Positions 26,794-36,205 of a DNA stretch of 64,000 nt are shown piece by piece. The notes beneath the pieces are model-generated. The model did not search any database and had not been told where the DNA came from. It saw only the letters and a list, made by a program, of their open reading frames with translations. The stretch comes from Myxococcales bacterium (GTDB lineage: Bacteria; Myxococcota_A; Polyangia; Polyangiales; Ga0077539). Every line of letters starts with the position of its first letter. Position 1 is the first letter of the stretch. Location of the stretch: the NCBI GenBank assembly GCA_016792845.1, contig JAEUKH010000029.1:124001-188000 (forward strand), in the 5' to 3' direction. Position numbers and translations under genes: made by a program.

Positions 26794-28154
26794 TGCGAGT
26801 TGGGGCGGCTGCGCTAGCGCTTTGGGCCCTCGTCGGGTGTCAACGCGCGGCCCCCTCGCAGCCCCGCCGAGCGCCCGCCCCGCCCACCACAGCGCCCGCC
26901 CCGCCCGCCACAACGCCCGCGCCCGCGCCGTGGAGCGAAGCGTGGCTCCTCGCCGAGGGGGCGCGGTACCTCGACGACCCCGGGTATCGCCGCAGCGCGC
27001 TCGAAGCCTCGCTGACCGAACACCGCAACAACTACGCCCAATTGCGGCTCTCTCACTACGGCCTCGGCGCCTCGGGGTGGGACAACCTCCCCGCCTGGTC
27101 GCCCCGGGTCGCGCCCGTCACCGTCGCGTTCAGCGCCCCCGACGCGGCGCCCCTCGCGCCCCTCTGGGATCGCCGCCGCCCCAGCACCCTCGCCGAATGG
27201 ATCGCCCTCGGACACAAGGTCTTCACGCTCTACCCCATGCGCGCCGAGCGCTTCATCGAGTGGGGCCTCGGGCGCCGCGACGCGCTCAGCGCCCACGGGG
27301 TCGTGCCCGACGCCCAGGGCGCCTACCCCGGCCTCGTGGCCTTTCGCGATCTCGAAGACCGCCCGAGGGTCGGCATCACCTGCGCCCTCTGCCACTCCGC
27401 GCCGCACGCGGGGGGCTGGGTCATGGGCCGCGCACGCCGCCGCTTCGACTACGGCGCCCTGCGCCTCGCGTATCACCGCGACACCGGCACGCCGGTTGAG
27501 CCCTCGCTCGCCGCGCGGATGGCCACCTGGGGCCCCGGCCGCGCAGACGTCACCGAAGACGAAGCCGAAGACCCGGTGGCCATCCCCGACCTCTTCGGCC
27601 TGCGCCACCAACGCTATCTGAACCAGGCCGGCACCCTGCGCCACCTCGGGCCGGTGACCCTCGCCCTGCGCCAGGAGACCCAGCTCCTTGACAGCAACCA
27701 CCAGGCCGTCAGGCCCCCCCGTGAGCTCGCCTGGGCTTTGGCGATGTACTTGTATAGCCTCACGTTTTCGCCGGTGAGCGCGCCCGCGACGCCCGCCTCC
27801 CAGCGCGGCGAGGCGGTCTTCTCGGCGGCGTGCCGGTCGTGCCACGAGAGCCCCATCCTGGGCGGCGACGCCATCGCCGTCGCGCGGGTGGGCACCGACC
27901 CCGCCCTGGCCATGGGCTCGGCCCGAGGCACCGGGCGCTACCGCGTCGCGGCGCTGCGCGGGGTGCGCGAGGCGGGGCCCTGGCTCCACGACGGGAGCCT
28001 CGCGCGTCTCGAAGACCTCTTCTCAGAGGCCCGCTTCGCCCCTGATTTTGCGCGCCGCGTCGGCCGCCCGGGGCCCGTCGTCGGGCATCGCTTCGGCCTC
28101 GACCTCAGCGCCCGCGACAAGGCCGACCTCTTGGCCTACCTCGCGACGCGCTAG
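26793..28154 (+). CDS. Di-heme c-type cytochrome lipoprotein (cytochrome c peroxidase/MauG-like)
   Basis: The 453-residue lipoprotein signal ends at LVGC (Cys 16), followed by a Pro/Ala linker. Two heme-attachment motifs are present: CALCH (Cys 197/200) and CRSCH (Cys 347/350). The second is followed by a typical C-terminal half with RYRVAALRGVREAGPWLHDGS, as in di-heme peroxidases. The di-heme peroxidase family reduces H2O2 or oxidises organic or protein substrates in the periplasm. It starts within the stop of the upstream lipoprotein gene, so the two form a unit. Confidence 0.85.
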   Translation: MRVGAAALALWALVGCQRAAPSQPRRAPAPPTTAPAPPATTPAPAPWSEAWLLAEGARYLDDPGYRRSALEASLTEHRNNYAQLRLSHYGLGASGWDNLPAWSPRVAPVTVAFSAPDAAPLAPLWDRRRPSTLAEWIALGHKVFTLYPMRAERFIEWGLGRRDALSAHGVVPDAQGAYPGLVAFRDLEDRPRVGITCALCHSAPHAGGWVMGRARRRFDYGALRLAYHRDTGTPVEPSLAARMATWGPGRADVTEDEAEDPVAIPDLFGLRHQRYLNQAGTLRHLGPVTLALRQETQLLDSNHQAVRPPRELAWALAMYLYSLTFSPVSAPATPASQRGEAVFSAACRSCHESPILGGDAIAVARVGTDPALAMGSARGTGRYRVAALRGVREAGPWLHDGSLARLEDLFSEARFAPDFARRVGRPGPVVGHRFGLDLSARDKADLLAYLATR

Positions 28155-28157
28155 GGC

Positions 28158-28661
28158 TCACTCGCCGCCGAAGAGCTTGCGCCACGGCGGAGGCAGCGGC
28201 GCGTTGAGGTAGCGCTCGGCCTTCTCGACCTCGGGCAGCATGTAGCTCACGGTGCTCATCATCGCGTTGCGGCCGCTCTGGCGCAGCACCACGTCGAGGG
28301 TGGCGATGTTGCCCTTGTGCGACACGAGCCTCGCCCGGGCCTCGACCTCGACCTCGATCAAGATGGGCCGGATGTACCGGCACTGGAGCGAGGTCGTGAA
28401 GCCCATGCGCCCGACGAGCCCCACCAGGCCCCACCCCGCCACCTCGTCGGCCAGGGTCGCCTGAAGGCCGCCGTGAAAGACCCCCGGAGGGCCCTCCATG
28501 CCCTGGGGCGGCACGAAGCGGGTCACCACGGAGTCGCCCTCGCGCGCGAAGGTGAGGCGCATCCCCAGCGGGTTCTGCGGCCCGCACCCGAAGCAACGCT
28601 GGGTCGAGCCGAAGGTCAAAGGGTCGAGAGGAGTCTCTGACGGCGGGTGAGGGTCTGACAT
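28158..28661 (-). CDS. PaaI/hotdog-fold thioesterase
   Basis: The 167-residue single-hotdog protein has CFGCGPQNPLGM near the N-terminus, then GVFHGGLQATLADEVAGW, where HGG and the Asp of ADE form the usual active-site region. The family cleaves acyl-CoA thioesters. The CFGCG motif is common in one PaaI subgroup and may bind metal or serve structure. It converges with the cytochrome gene, 3 bases apart. Confidence 0.88.
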   Translation of the reverse strand: MSDPHPPSETPLDPLTFGSTQRCFGCGPQNPLGMRLTFAREGDSVVTRFVPPQGMEGPPGVFHGGLQATLADEVAGWGLVGLVGRMGFTTSLQCRYIRPILIEVEVEARARLVSHKGNIATLDVVLRQSGRNAMMSTVSYMLPEVEKAERYLNAPLPPPWRKLFGGE

Positions 28662-28815
28662 CCATCGCCCAATCGCCCCGTGACACCGAGCGCGTCAAGG
28701 CGATCGCCGCAAACGATCAATTTGATCGCCCCGGCCGCGGTCTCACGCGAAACATAGGGCTTTGCGGTATTGGCATGTCGACTGCTCAATCACCCGCCGA
28801 GAGGAGCCTCACCCA

Positions 28816-29514
28816 ATGATCACCCTTCGACCTGCACACGCCCGCGGGCACGTCGACCACGGCTGGCTCGATTCGCATCACAGCTTCTCCTTCGCAGACT
28901 ATTACGACCCTGCGCACATGGGCTTTCGCGCGCTGCGGGTCATCAACGAAGACCGCGTGGCGCCTGGGCGCGGCTTCGGCACCCACGGGCATCGCGACAT
29001 GGAGATCATCTCGTATGTGCTCGACGGCGGCCTCGAGCACCGCGACAGCCTCGGCACGGGCTCGGTGATTCGGCCCGGAGACGTGCAGCGCATGACCGCG
29101 GGCACCGGGGTTCGGCACAGCGAGTTCAACGCCTCGAAGACAGACCCGGTTCACTTTCTTCAGATCTGGATCGTGCCCGAGGCGCGCGACCTCGAACCCT
29201 CGTACGAAGAGAAGCGCTTCAGCGAAGACGAGAAGCGCGGCCGCCTGCGGCTCGTGGCCTCGCGCGACGCCCGCGACGGCGCGGTGAAGGTGCACCAAGA
29301 CGTCTCGCTCTATGCCACGGTGCTGCGCGAGGGCGAGTCGGTGACGCACCCGCTGGCTCCTGGGCGTCACGCGTGGGTTCATGTGGCCCGGGGCGGCGCC
29401 GTGGTCAACGGTCAGCGCCTCGACGCCGGCGACGCGGCGGCGCTCAGCGACGAGGCCGCGGTGGTGATCACCGGGCGCGACGAGGGCGAGGTCTTGCTCT
29501 TCGACCTCGCCTGA
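28816..29514 (+). CDS. Pirin-family bicupin (YhaK/quercetinase-like)
   Basis: The 232-residue protein is the normal length for bacterial pirins. ATG 28816 is chosen because GAGGAG lies 9 bases upstream and the first residues ([18 protein letters not shown]) match the family start. Metal-binding cupin residues sit in [11 protein letters not shown] and TGVRHSEFN. The C-terminal cupin is regular but lacks an obvious metal site, as usual. Some members act as quercetin dioxygenase, others as redox-sensitive regulators. No partner gene identifies the role here. Confidence 0.88.
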   Translation: MITLRPAHARGHVDHGWLDSHHSFSFADYYDPAHMGFRALRVINEDRVAPGRGFGTHGHRDMEIISYVLDGGLEHRDSLGTGSVIRPGDVQRMTAGTGVRHSEFNASKTDPVHFLQIWIVPEARDLEPSYEEKRFSEDEKRGRLRLVASRDARDGAVKVHQDVSLYATVLREGESVTHPLAPGRHAWVHVARGGAVVNGQRLDAGDAAALSDEAAVVITGRDEGEVLLFDLA

Positions 29515-29591
29515 GGGCCGCGCGGCCGAGAGACGAATTCTGCGGTCGCACCTTTGCAGACGGGCCCCAAAAGTCTACCCACTCGGGGGCT

Positions 29592-30401
29592 GTGAAGAGC
29601 TTTCGAGATCAACGGGTGGTGCTCACGGGCGCCTCGGCGGGCATCGGTGAAGCGTTGGCCTTGGCGATGGCGCGCGAGGGGGCCAGGCTGACCCTCGCGG
29701 CGCGCAACGGGGCGAGCCTTGAGGCCCTCGCGGCGCGCTGCGTGGCCCTCGGCGGCGAGGCCCTCGCGGTGCCCACCGACGTGAGCGATGAGGGGCAGTG
29801 CCGCGCCCTCATCGACGCCGCGGCGGCCCGTTGGGGGGGCGTCGACATCTTGATCAACAACGCAGGCATCAGCATGGTGACGACCTTCGGCGAGGTGCGC
29901 GACCTCGGCGTGTTCGAGCGGCTCATGCGGGTCAACTATCTGGGCGCGGTGTACTGCACGCACCACGCGCTCAAGCACCTCGAAGCGAGCCGCGGCCTCG
30001 TGGTGGCGGTGAGCTCGCTCACGGGCAAGACCGGCGTGCCGTTTCGTACGGGCTATGCCGCGAGCAAGCACGCGATGCAGGGGTTCTTCGACTCGCTCCG
30101 CATCGAGGTCGCGCCCGCGGGGGTGGCGGTGTGCGTGATCTCTCCGGGCTTTGTCGCGACCGACATCCGGGCCCACGCGCTGGGGCCCGACGGGGCGCCG
30201 CTCGGGGCCTCGCCGCGCGACGAATCAGCGCGCGAGAACATGCCCCTCGATGAGTGCGTCTCGTTGATGATGGCCGCGATCCGCGGGCGCAAGCGCGAGC
30301 TCGTGATGACCCGCCGCGCCCGCCTCGGGCTGTGGCTCAAGCTCGTCGCGCCGGGCCTGGTCGACAAGATCGCCGCGTACACGGCCCGCAAGAAAGAGTA
30401 G
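29592..30401 (+). CDS. Classical short-chain dehydrogenase/reductase
   Basis: The 269-residue protein uses a GTG start after GGGG. It carries the classical cofactor motif TGASAGIG, the NNAG motif in INNAGIS, the catalytic Ser in VVAVSSLTGK and Y-A-A-S-K. The C-terminal hydrophobic stretch (ARLGLWLKLVAPGLVDKI) could anchor it to a membrane, as in retinol/steroid dehydrogenase-like members. It oxidises or reduces an alcohol/ketone with NAD(P)(H). It lies 77 bases after the pirin gene and may be cotranscribed with it. Confidence 0.9.
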   Translation: MKSFRDQRVVLTGASAGIGEALALAMAREGARLTLAARNGASLEALAARCVALGGEALAVPTDVSDEGQCRALIDAAAARWGGVDILINNAGISMVTTFGEVRDLGVFERLMRVNYLGAVYCTHHALKHLEASRGLVVAVSSLTGKTGVPFRTGYAASKHAMQGFFDSLRIEVAPAGVAVCVISPGFVATDIRAHALGPDGAPLGASPRDESARENMPLDECVSLMMAAIRGRKRELVMTRRARLGLWLKLVAPGLVDKIAAYTARKKE

Positions 30402-30409
30402 CGCCCCGC

Positions 30410-31714
30410 TCAAGACAGTACGTAATGTCTCAGTTGGGCCATCTCTTGTCTCAATGAAGCACGAAAGTCAGGGTGGGCGATCGAGATGAGCGCCTCGGCC
30501 CGCGCGCGCAGGGTCAGCCCGTGAAGGTTCACGGCGCCATATTCTGTCACGACCCAGTGGACGTGCCCGCGCGTCGTGACCACCCCCGCGCCGGGCTTCA
30601 GCGTCGCGGTGATGCGCGACACCGCGCCGCGGGCCGCCGTCGAGGGCAGCGCGATGACGGCCCGACCGCCCTCGCTGAGCGCCGCCCCGCGGATGAAATC
30701 CATCTGGCCTCCGATGCCCGAGAAGATAGTGTGGCCGATCGAGTCGGCGCACACCTGCCCCGAGAGGTCGACCTCGAGGGCCGAGTTGATCGCGGTGACC
30801 TTTGGGTTTTTGCGAATCAGCGCGGTGTCGTTGGTGCGATCACAAGGGTGAAACTCGACCAGCGCGTTGTCATCAATGAAGTCGAAGAGCTTGCGCGAGC
30901 CCATCGCGAAGCTGGTGACCGTGCGGCCGGGGTGCACGGCCTTGAGCCGGTTGGTAATGACACCCTGTTCGATGAGCGGCAAGAGCCCGTCAGAGAACAT
31001 CTCTGTGTGGACGCCGAGGTCGCGCTTGTCGCCGAGACGCGCGAGCACCGCATCGGGGATGGCGCCGATGCCCATCTGGAGCGTCGCGCCGTCGTCGACG
31101 AGGTCTGCGACGTGCTGCCCGATGGCCGCTTCGACGGCGCCCGACGGCGCCGCGGGCGCTTCGATGAGCGGGCGATCGGTCACCGTGAACGCGTCGACCC
31201 GCTTCAGCGGCACCACCGTACAGCCGTGGGTGCGCGGCATCTGAAGGTTGATCTCGGCCAGCACCAGACGCGCAGAATCAACCGCCGCCCGGGTCGCGTC
31301 GACGCTCGGCCCCAAGGTACAATGACCCTGCGCGTCAGGCGGCGAGAGCTGCACCAGCGCCGCGTCGAGGTCGATCGCGCGCCGCTGAAACAACGCCGGG
31401 ATGTCAGACAGAAAGACCGGCACGAACTCGCCCCGCCCCGCCGCCACGGCGTCTCGGGCGTTGGGCCCCGTGAAGAACGACACCGAGCGGAGTCGACCCT
31501 CCTGAGAGGCCGCCGTCACCACAGGCGGCCCCGCGAGGTGAAGGTGGTACAGCCACAGCGACGCGAGGTCAGACCGCGCGGCCAGGGCCTCAAGGAGCGG
31601 CATCGGCGTCGCCGCTGCGCCGTGCACAAACACCCGCTGATTGTTGCTCAGCCGCTGAACGACCTCAGCCGCTGACACGGCCCCGTCACGCCACCCTGCC
31701 AATGTTCGCGCCAC
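30410..31714 (-). CDS. Acetyl-CoA hydrolase/CoA-transferase family (4-hydroxybutyrate CoA-transferase-like)
   Basis: The 434-residue protein matches the Cat1/AbfT family. It shows the catalytic Glu in GVHTEMFSDG, the GIGAIPDAV motif, the substrate loop SGIGGQMDFIRGA and EYGAVNLHGLT near the C-terminus. The reaction moves CoA between acetyl-CoA and another carboxylic acid such as butyrate, 4-hydroxybutyrate or succinate. Two families share these motifs, so the exact acceptor is open. It converges with the SDR gene, 8 bases apart. Confidence 0.88.
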   Translation of the reverse strand: MARTLAGWRDGAVSAAEVVQRLSNNQRVFVHGAAATPMPLLEALAARSDLASLWLYHLHLAGPPVVTAASQEGRLRSVSFFTGPNARDAVAAGRGEFVPVFLSDIPALFQRRAIDLDAALVQLSPPDAQGHCTLGPSVDATRAAVDSARLVLAEINLQMPRTHGCTVVPLKRVDAFTVTDRPLIEAPAAPSGAVEAAIGQHVADLVDDGATLQMGIGAIPDAVLARLGDKRDLGVHTEMFSDGLLPLIEQGVITNRLKAVHPGRTVTSFAMGSRKLFDFIDDNALVEFHPCDRTNDTALIRKNPKVTAINSALEVDLSGQVCADSIGHTIFSGIGGQMDFIRGAALSEGGRAVIALPSTAARGAVSRITATLKPGAGVVTTRGHVHWVVTEYGAVNLHGLTLRARAEALISIAHPDFRASLRQEMAQLRHYVLS

Positions 31715-31755
31715 AGCCTCGCTGTCTCACACACCGGCCCGCGTCGGCGCAACCC

Positions 31756-33240
31756 TCAGAACCGGCCGCCGACCCCCAACACCGCACCCCCGGGCACCCA
31801 CAGCGCCGTCGGCCGCGCCGTCGCGTGCGACGCCCCGCGGCTCAGCCCCCACCCGAGCCCCACCGCGGTCAGCACGACCCCGAGACCGCCCGTCACCGCG
31901 GCGCCGATCGTGTAAGTGCTCGCACGGTCGCGCGACGAGGCCGCGCGCTGGGTGGCGTCGTCGTTCGGACACACCAGCGCGCCATCGCTCCCCGGAGGGC
32001 AGGCAGACTCGGCGTCACCCAAGGCCGACTGCCTCAGGCCGAAGAACAAGCCCGCGGTGACGAGCAAGACACCCCCCGCGCCCGCGACGACCCACGGGGC
32101 GGCGCTGCGCGGGGCCGGCGAGGGGGCGGGCGCTACCCCCAGCGGTTGAACACCCTGCGGGGCGCTGTTGGGCCCGCCAGGGCGCGCCACGAGGCCGCTC
32201 GCCGGTGCGCGGAGGGCCGCACCGAGCTCGGCACGAAAGCCTGGGCTCTCGACCGCGAGGGCCGCGCTCGGCGCGCCGCCCCCGACGGGCACCACCACGG
32301 CCGACTCGCGCGAGACGAAGACCACCCGGCTCGCCCCGAGGGCCTCGCCGAGCATCGCCGCGTCGCTGGGGCCGAGGCTCTGAAGCTCGGCCGTCGAGGC
32401 GTAGGTGAGCCCCACCCGCGGCGTGAGCCGCACTGCTGCGTCGAGCCTGGGGTCGATGGTCACCGTGCTGCGGGCCCCCGTACGGAGCCGCACCACCCGC
32501 ACCCGGCTCTGCTCGCCGCCGCACGCGACCGAGAGGCGGTGGTCGCCCACCGGGCGCATCATCGTCGCCACCGCCGCGGTGCCCGGGAGCGCCTGCCCGT
32601 CGAGCTGCACCGAGCACCCCTCGCGGGGCATCCGAATCTCGAGCTCGGCGCTCTCGTGCGACGCGCCCTCTTGCGAGAACAGCCCCACCACCGCGGGCGG
32701 AAAGTCATCGCTCGACGGCGCCCACTCGGGCGCGAAGGCCCGCGCCTTCTGCACCCACCGCGCGACGTCGGCGTCGCTGCGGGCCTCGCTGTCGATACGG
32801 GCGAGCATCGCCAAGGCGTGCAGGTACGCGCTGCGGTTGCTCTCGACCAGCTCGAGCGCCTCGGGGGCCGCCTCCATCGCGGTCACCGCGGCGAGCAGGG
32901 CGCGGCGCGACTCTTGCGCCGCGGTGCCGTTCAGCCCTTGGCGCTGCAAGGTGCGGCGGTCGGCGAAGAAGAGGTTGACCCCGTTCTGCACCGCCGTACG
33001 CTGCGCCGCGAGGCCGTCATCGCGCGGCGCGTACCGACCCACCACCGTACGGAGCGCCGCCGCGAGGCGATCGCCCGCGAGGGCCTCTGGCCCCACGGCC
33101 TCGGTCACCGCCGCGAGGGCCTCGGCGCTCGGGCCGGGGTCGCGCACGTTCGCGGGTACCACCACCACCGGGTCGGCGAGGGCCGACGAAGCGCCCAACA
33201 CCGCAGCCAAACCGAGAGAAAAACGCGCCCTGCCACTCAT
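31756..33240 (-). CDS. PEGA-domain membrane protein
   Basis: The 494-residue protein has an N-terminal signal peptide (MSGRARFSLGLAAVLGASSALA). A helical region (about 25-200) is followed by a PEGA-like beta domain (CSVQLDGQALPG...). The C-terminal third is a Pro/Ala linker and two transmembrane helices near residues 390-412 and 448-470. Such PEGA proteins in myxobacteria are thought to be surface or envelope components of unknown role. It begins 15 bases after the zinc-ribbon gene, and the two are probably one operon. A GTG four codons upstream is an alternative start. Confidence 0.72.
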   Translation of the reverse strand: MSGRARFSLGLAAVLGASSALADPVVVVPANVRDPGPSAEALAAVTEAVGPEALAGDRLAAALRTVVGRYAPRDDGLAAQRTAVQNGVNLFFADRRTLQRQGLNGTAAQESRRALLAAVTAMEAAPEALELVESNRSAYLHALAMLARIDSEARSDADVARWVQKARAFAPEWAPSSDDFPPAVVGLFSQEGASHESAELEIRMPREGCSVQLDGQALPGTAAVATMMRPVGDHRLSVACGGEQSRVRVVRLRTGARSTVTIDPRLDAAVRLTPRVGLTYASTAELQSLGPSDAAMLGEALGASRVVFVSRESAVVVPVGGGAPSAALAVESPGFRAELGAALRAPASGLVARPGGPNSAPQGVQPLGVAPAPSPAPRSAAPWVVAGAGGVLLVTAGLFFGLRQSALGDAESACPPGSDGALVCPNDDATQRAASSRDRASTYTIGAAVTGGLGVVLTAVGLGWGLSRGASHATARPTALWVPGGAVLGVGGRF

Positions 33241-33255
33241 CGCTCGCCACACCCT

Positions 33256-33984
33256 CTAGGCTCGGAGCCGCGCAGCTTCGGCTTCGAGCTCTCGCCTCTG
33301 AATGTCGAGTTCTTTCAATGCTCGTGAGGTGCCAATGAAAGAACGTAAGATCGCAAACACCAGCGCCAGGCCCACGCTGTCGACGAGATATGCCACAAAC
33401 CCGTGCACGATGTAAGGCTGAAGGCTGTCATTCTGTCGGCTCACGTCGAGCCAGGTCGCGCGGTCGACATCGAAGTTTGGGTTGTGGCACACCAGGGCGG
33501 TGCCCATCCGGCCCTTGTTGGAGTGCCATGGGCCGCGGTATCTCCACATAAAAATGTGACCTGGGCCGTGACACTCGGGGCACTGCAAGGGGCACCAGAC
33601 GAGCCCCGCCGGGGTGCTCCCCGCGGTGGCGCTCAAGAGCAAGCGCGCGGGGATCACCACCCCTACCGCGAACAGAAAGAACATCGCGAGGAAGGTGTTT
33701 CGCCCGCGTCGCCACGCGAGCCCGAAGAAGCTCCTGGGGCTCTCTTGGTTCAGCTGCAATCGCAGCCGCACCGTATCGGCCTGGCGCTTTCGATCTTGCC
33801 GCGCCTTGGCCTCGGCCTCTTCGGCTTTGGCCTCGTGCAGCGCCTTCTTGACCGACCGCTGAACCTTCCGGTCGAGGTCATCGGGGAGCCCGTTTCCGTC
33901 GGCATCGACGGCCCGACCGCACCGCGGACACTGGGCCTCAGAGGCCGACACCGGGCCCGAACATCCGACACACTGGAGTTGCAT
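33256..33984 (-). CDS. Zinc-ribbon and calcium-loop membrane protein
   Basis: The 242-residue protein has GGGAGG 7 bases before the ATG. It has an N-terminal zinc ribbon (CVGC...CPRC), a thrombospondin-3-like calcium loop (DADGNGLPDD), and a charged helix likely to be a coiled coil (about 45-80). Two transmembrane helices lie near residues 95-120 and 195-218, and a second C-terminal coiled coil follows. Between the helices, CPLQCPECH sits on the external or luminal side and could bind metal. It includes CxxCH by chance or by design. The role is unknown. It is cotranscribed with the PEGA-domain gene. Confidence 0.68.
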   Translation of the reverse strand: MQLQCVGCSGPVSASEAQCPRCGRAVDADGNGLPDDLDRKVQRSVKKALHEAKAEEAEAKARQDRKRQADTVRLRLQLNQESPRSFFGLAWRRGRNTFLAMFFLFAVGVVIPARLLLSATAGSTPAGLVWCPLQCPECHGPGHIFMWRYRGPWHSNKGRMGTALVCHNPNFDVDRATWLDVSRQNDSLQPYIVHGFVAYLVDSVGLALVFAILRSFIGTSRALKELDIQRRELEAEAARLRA

Positions 33985-34021
33985 CGTTCGCCTCCCTTAC
34001 ACCCCTTCAGCGGCGCCGAGC

Positions 34022-35020
34022 CTACGGCATCGCGGCGGCCAAAATCGACGGGTCGTCGGCCCGGTGGCACGCGACCCGGTGCCCCGGCGCGAGCTCTCGG
34101 AGCGCGGGCACTTCGGTGTCACAGCGGCCCCGCTCGGCGATGGGGCACCGCGGATGAAACGCGCACCCGGCGGGCGGATTGAGCGGCGAGGGCACGTCGC
34201 CTTCGAGGGCGAGCCGACGCCGCTTGCGGGTGGGGTCGGGCTCGGGCACCGCGCGCAAGAGGGCGCGCGCGTACGGGTGCCGCGGCAGCGCGTAGAGGGC
34301 CTTCGAGGGGGCCTCCTCGACCACGCGGCCGAGGTACATCACCGCGACCCGGTGTGAGATCCACTGGACGATCTTGAGGTCGTGGGCCACGAAGAGGTAC
34401 GCGATGCCGAGCTCGTCTTGCAGGTCGCGCAAGAGGTTGACAATCTGCGCCTGGATCGAGACGTCGAGGGCGCTGATGGGCTCGTCGGCGACGATGAGCC
34501 GCGGCGACACCGCGAGGGCGCGGGCGATGCCCACCCGCTGCCGCTGCCCGCCCGAGAATTCGTGCGGGTACCGCGACGCCTGGTCGGGCCTGAGCCCCAC
34601 CCGGGTGAGCAGGGCCATCACCCGCTCGTCGCGCTCGCGTCGGTTGGCCGCGAGCTGGTGAATGTCGAGGGCCTCGCCCACGATGTCGCTCACGCGCATG
34701 CGCGGGTTGAGCGAGGCGTAGGGGTCTTGAAAGATCATCTGCATCTGCCGACGCAGCGGGCGCAGCGCCGCGGCGGGCAGCCGGGTGATGTCGCGGCCCT
34801 CGAAGCGCAGCACCCCTGCGGTGGGCTCGATCAAGCGCAGGAGGCTCCGCCCGAGGGTGCTCTTGCCGCAGCCCGATTCGCCCACGAGCCCGAGGGTCTC
34901 GCCGGGGTCGATGTGCAGCGACACCTCGTTCACCGCGCGCACCGTGGCCCGTTCGCCGAAGGCGCCGCGCGTCACGTCGAAGTGGGTTGAGATCTTCTCG
35001 GCCTCAAGGAGGTGCGCCAT
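34022..35020 (-). CDS. Oligopeptide/dipeptide-type ABC transporter ATPase (OppF/DppF-like), orphan
   Basis: The 332-residue protein shows Walker [10 protein letters not shown] (47-55), the Q-loop, signature [15 protein letters not shown] and Walker B LIVADEP. The C-terminal oligopeptide extension has [13 protein letters not shown]. Normally it pairs with OppD and two permeases, but none is nearby. Instead it begins 18 bases after an outer-membrane barrel gene in a run that also contains a cytochrome and a Ser/Thr kinase. The transport role in this location is unproven. Confidence 0.9.
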   Translation of the reverse strand: MAHLLEAEKISTHFDVTRGAFGERATVRAVNEVSLHIDPGETLGLVGESGCGKSTLGRSLLRLIEPTAGVLRFEGRDITRLPAAALRPLRRQMQMIFQDPYASLNPRMRVSDIVGEALDIHQLAANRRERDERVMALLTRVGLRPDQASRYPHEFSGGQRQRVGIARALAVSPRLIVADEPISALDVSIQAQIVNLLRDLQDELGIAYLFVAHDLKIVQWISHRVAVMYLGRVVEEAPSKALYALPRHPYARALLRAVPEPDPTRKRRRLALEGDVPSPLNPPAGCAFHPRCPIAERGRCDTEVPALRELAPGHRVACHRADDPSILAAAMP

Positions 35021-35038
35021 GGTGTCTCTCGGGTGACC

Positions 35039-36205
35039 CTAGAAGGTGGCCACGACCCCGAGGTGCGCCGCGATTTCTTGTGAGTTCTGCTCGCGGAGAC
35101 CCCAGATCGTGTAGTGCTCGACGGCGGCCTTGACGCGAAACCCGCGGCTCACCGTCAGGTGGGTGCCGAGGGTCAGGCGCGAGATCCCGGCCTCGCTGTC
35201 GAGGGGCGAATTGGGGCGAACGTTGCCGCTGCGGCGGAGCCCATCCCATCGGACGATGAGGTCGAGGTTTCGGAGCACGGGCTGCTCCCACTCGATGTAC
35301 CAGCCGTCGCGGTGTTGGGCCACGCTGGCGGGCAGCGCGGCGCCCATGGGCCCGAGGGGCTGCTCGAAGCGGGCCTGATCGCCCGCGGCCATGTCGGTGC
35401 GACGATACAGGTACTCTGCGCGGATGTTGCTGCGCCCGATGCGCAGCCAGAGGTCGGTGCCCGCGACGAGGTACTGAAGGTTGGCGTTGTTGTCGTAGGG
35501 GCCGTAAAGCGTCGAGGCGCCGACGGTGAGGTCGGTGCGCGGTGCGATGCGAAACTGCAACCCGACGCGGCCCCCCACCGAGGGGCGGGCGTTGTTGTCG
35601 ATGTACGGCAGCTGCCGGCTCTGGGTGAACTCGATGTCGTACGGGGCCTCGCTGCGGGCCCGGAGCCCCGTCACCGCGTGGGCCGCCCAGTCGAGGGTCA
35701 CCGCGCGGCCGAGGCTGTGATGGCCCAAGACCTCGACGCCGTTGTCGACGTACGGCGCGGGCAGCACCGAGCGGTCGAACTCGAGCAGGTGCAGCATGCG
35801 GCCCATGTCGTAGGGCAGCGGCTTGTCGGGCAGGCGATGGTTGCCCGGGTCGTGGCGGAGGCCGAACTCACCGAAGCTCGGCGAAAAGCGCCCCGCGCGG
35901 AAGGTCACCCCGCCCCCCAAGCGGTAATCGACGTAGGCCATCCCGACCTCGAACCCGTGGCAGCCGTAGCAGACCTTCACGTTCGCCGTGACGTGCTCGC
36001 TCAAGTCGGCCGCGACCTTCAACGAAAGCTCTTGGGTGAAGCCATCGAAGGGCCGACGACCGAGCGGCGGGCGGTCGAGCGAGAGCGGCGTAAAGAGGTA
36101 GTCGAGCTGGAGCGTGCCGGCGAAGTTGAAGTCAACCGCGCGGGCCGCGAAGGGCAGAAACACCCCCGCGGTGAAGACCATCGCCGCGAGTCTCGGGCCT
36201 CTCAT
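35039..36205 (-). CDS. Outer-membrane beta-barrel (porin-like) protein with an internal CxxCH motif
   Basis: The 388-residue protein starts at an ATG preceded by an AGAGGA site. A signal peptide (MRGPRLAAMVFTAG...) is followed by alternating amphipathic strands ending in an aromatic C-terminus (VVATF), typical of a barrel. CYGCH (Cys 79/82, His 83) lies early in the barrel and could attach a c-type heme. The start overlaps the stop of the monoheme cytochrome lipoprotein gene (ATGA). This pairing resembles porin-cytochrome modules for electron transfer across the outer membrane, but that is inference. The next gene is an ABC ATPase. Confidence 0.75.
   Translation of the reverse strand: MRGPRLAAMVFTAGVFLPFAARAVDFNFAGTLQLDYLFTPLSLDRPPLGRRPFDGFTQELSLKVAADLSEHVTANVKVCYGCHGFEVGMAYVDYRLGGGVTFRAGRFSPSFGEFGLRHDPGNHRLPDKPLPYDMGRMLHLLEFDRSVLPAPYVDNGVEVLGHHSLGRAVTLDWAAHAVTGLRARSEAPYDIEFTQSRQLPYIDNNARPSVGGRVGLQFRIAPRTDLTVGASTLYGPYDNNANLQYLVAGTDLWLRIGRSNIRAEYLYRRTDMAAGDQARFEQPLGPMGAALPASVAQHRDGWYIEWEQPVLRNLDLIVRWDGLRRSGNVRPNSPLDSEAGISRLTLGTHLTVSRGFRVKAAVEHYTIWGLREQNSQEIAAHLGVVATF

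Noticed and set aside
33550-33570. Heme-binding CPECH in the zinc-ribbon membrane protein
   Set aside because: Two more Cys in the same segment favour metal coordination. No cytochrome-like helix surrounds it.
34022-35020. Complete oligopeptide transporter
   Set aside because: Only the OppF-like ATPase is present. No permease, OppD or binding protein is in the window.
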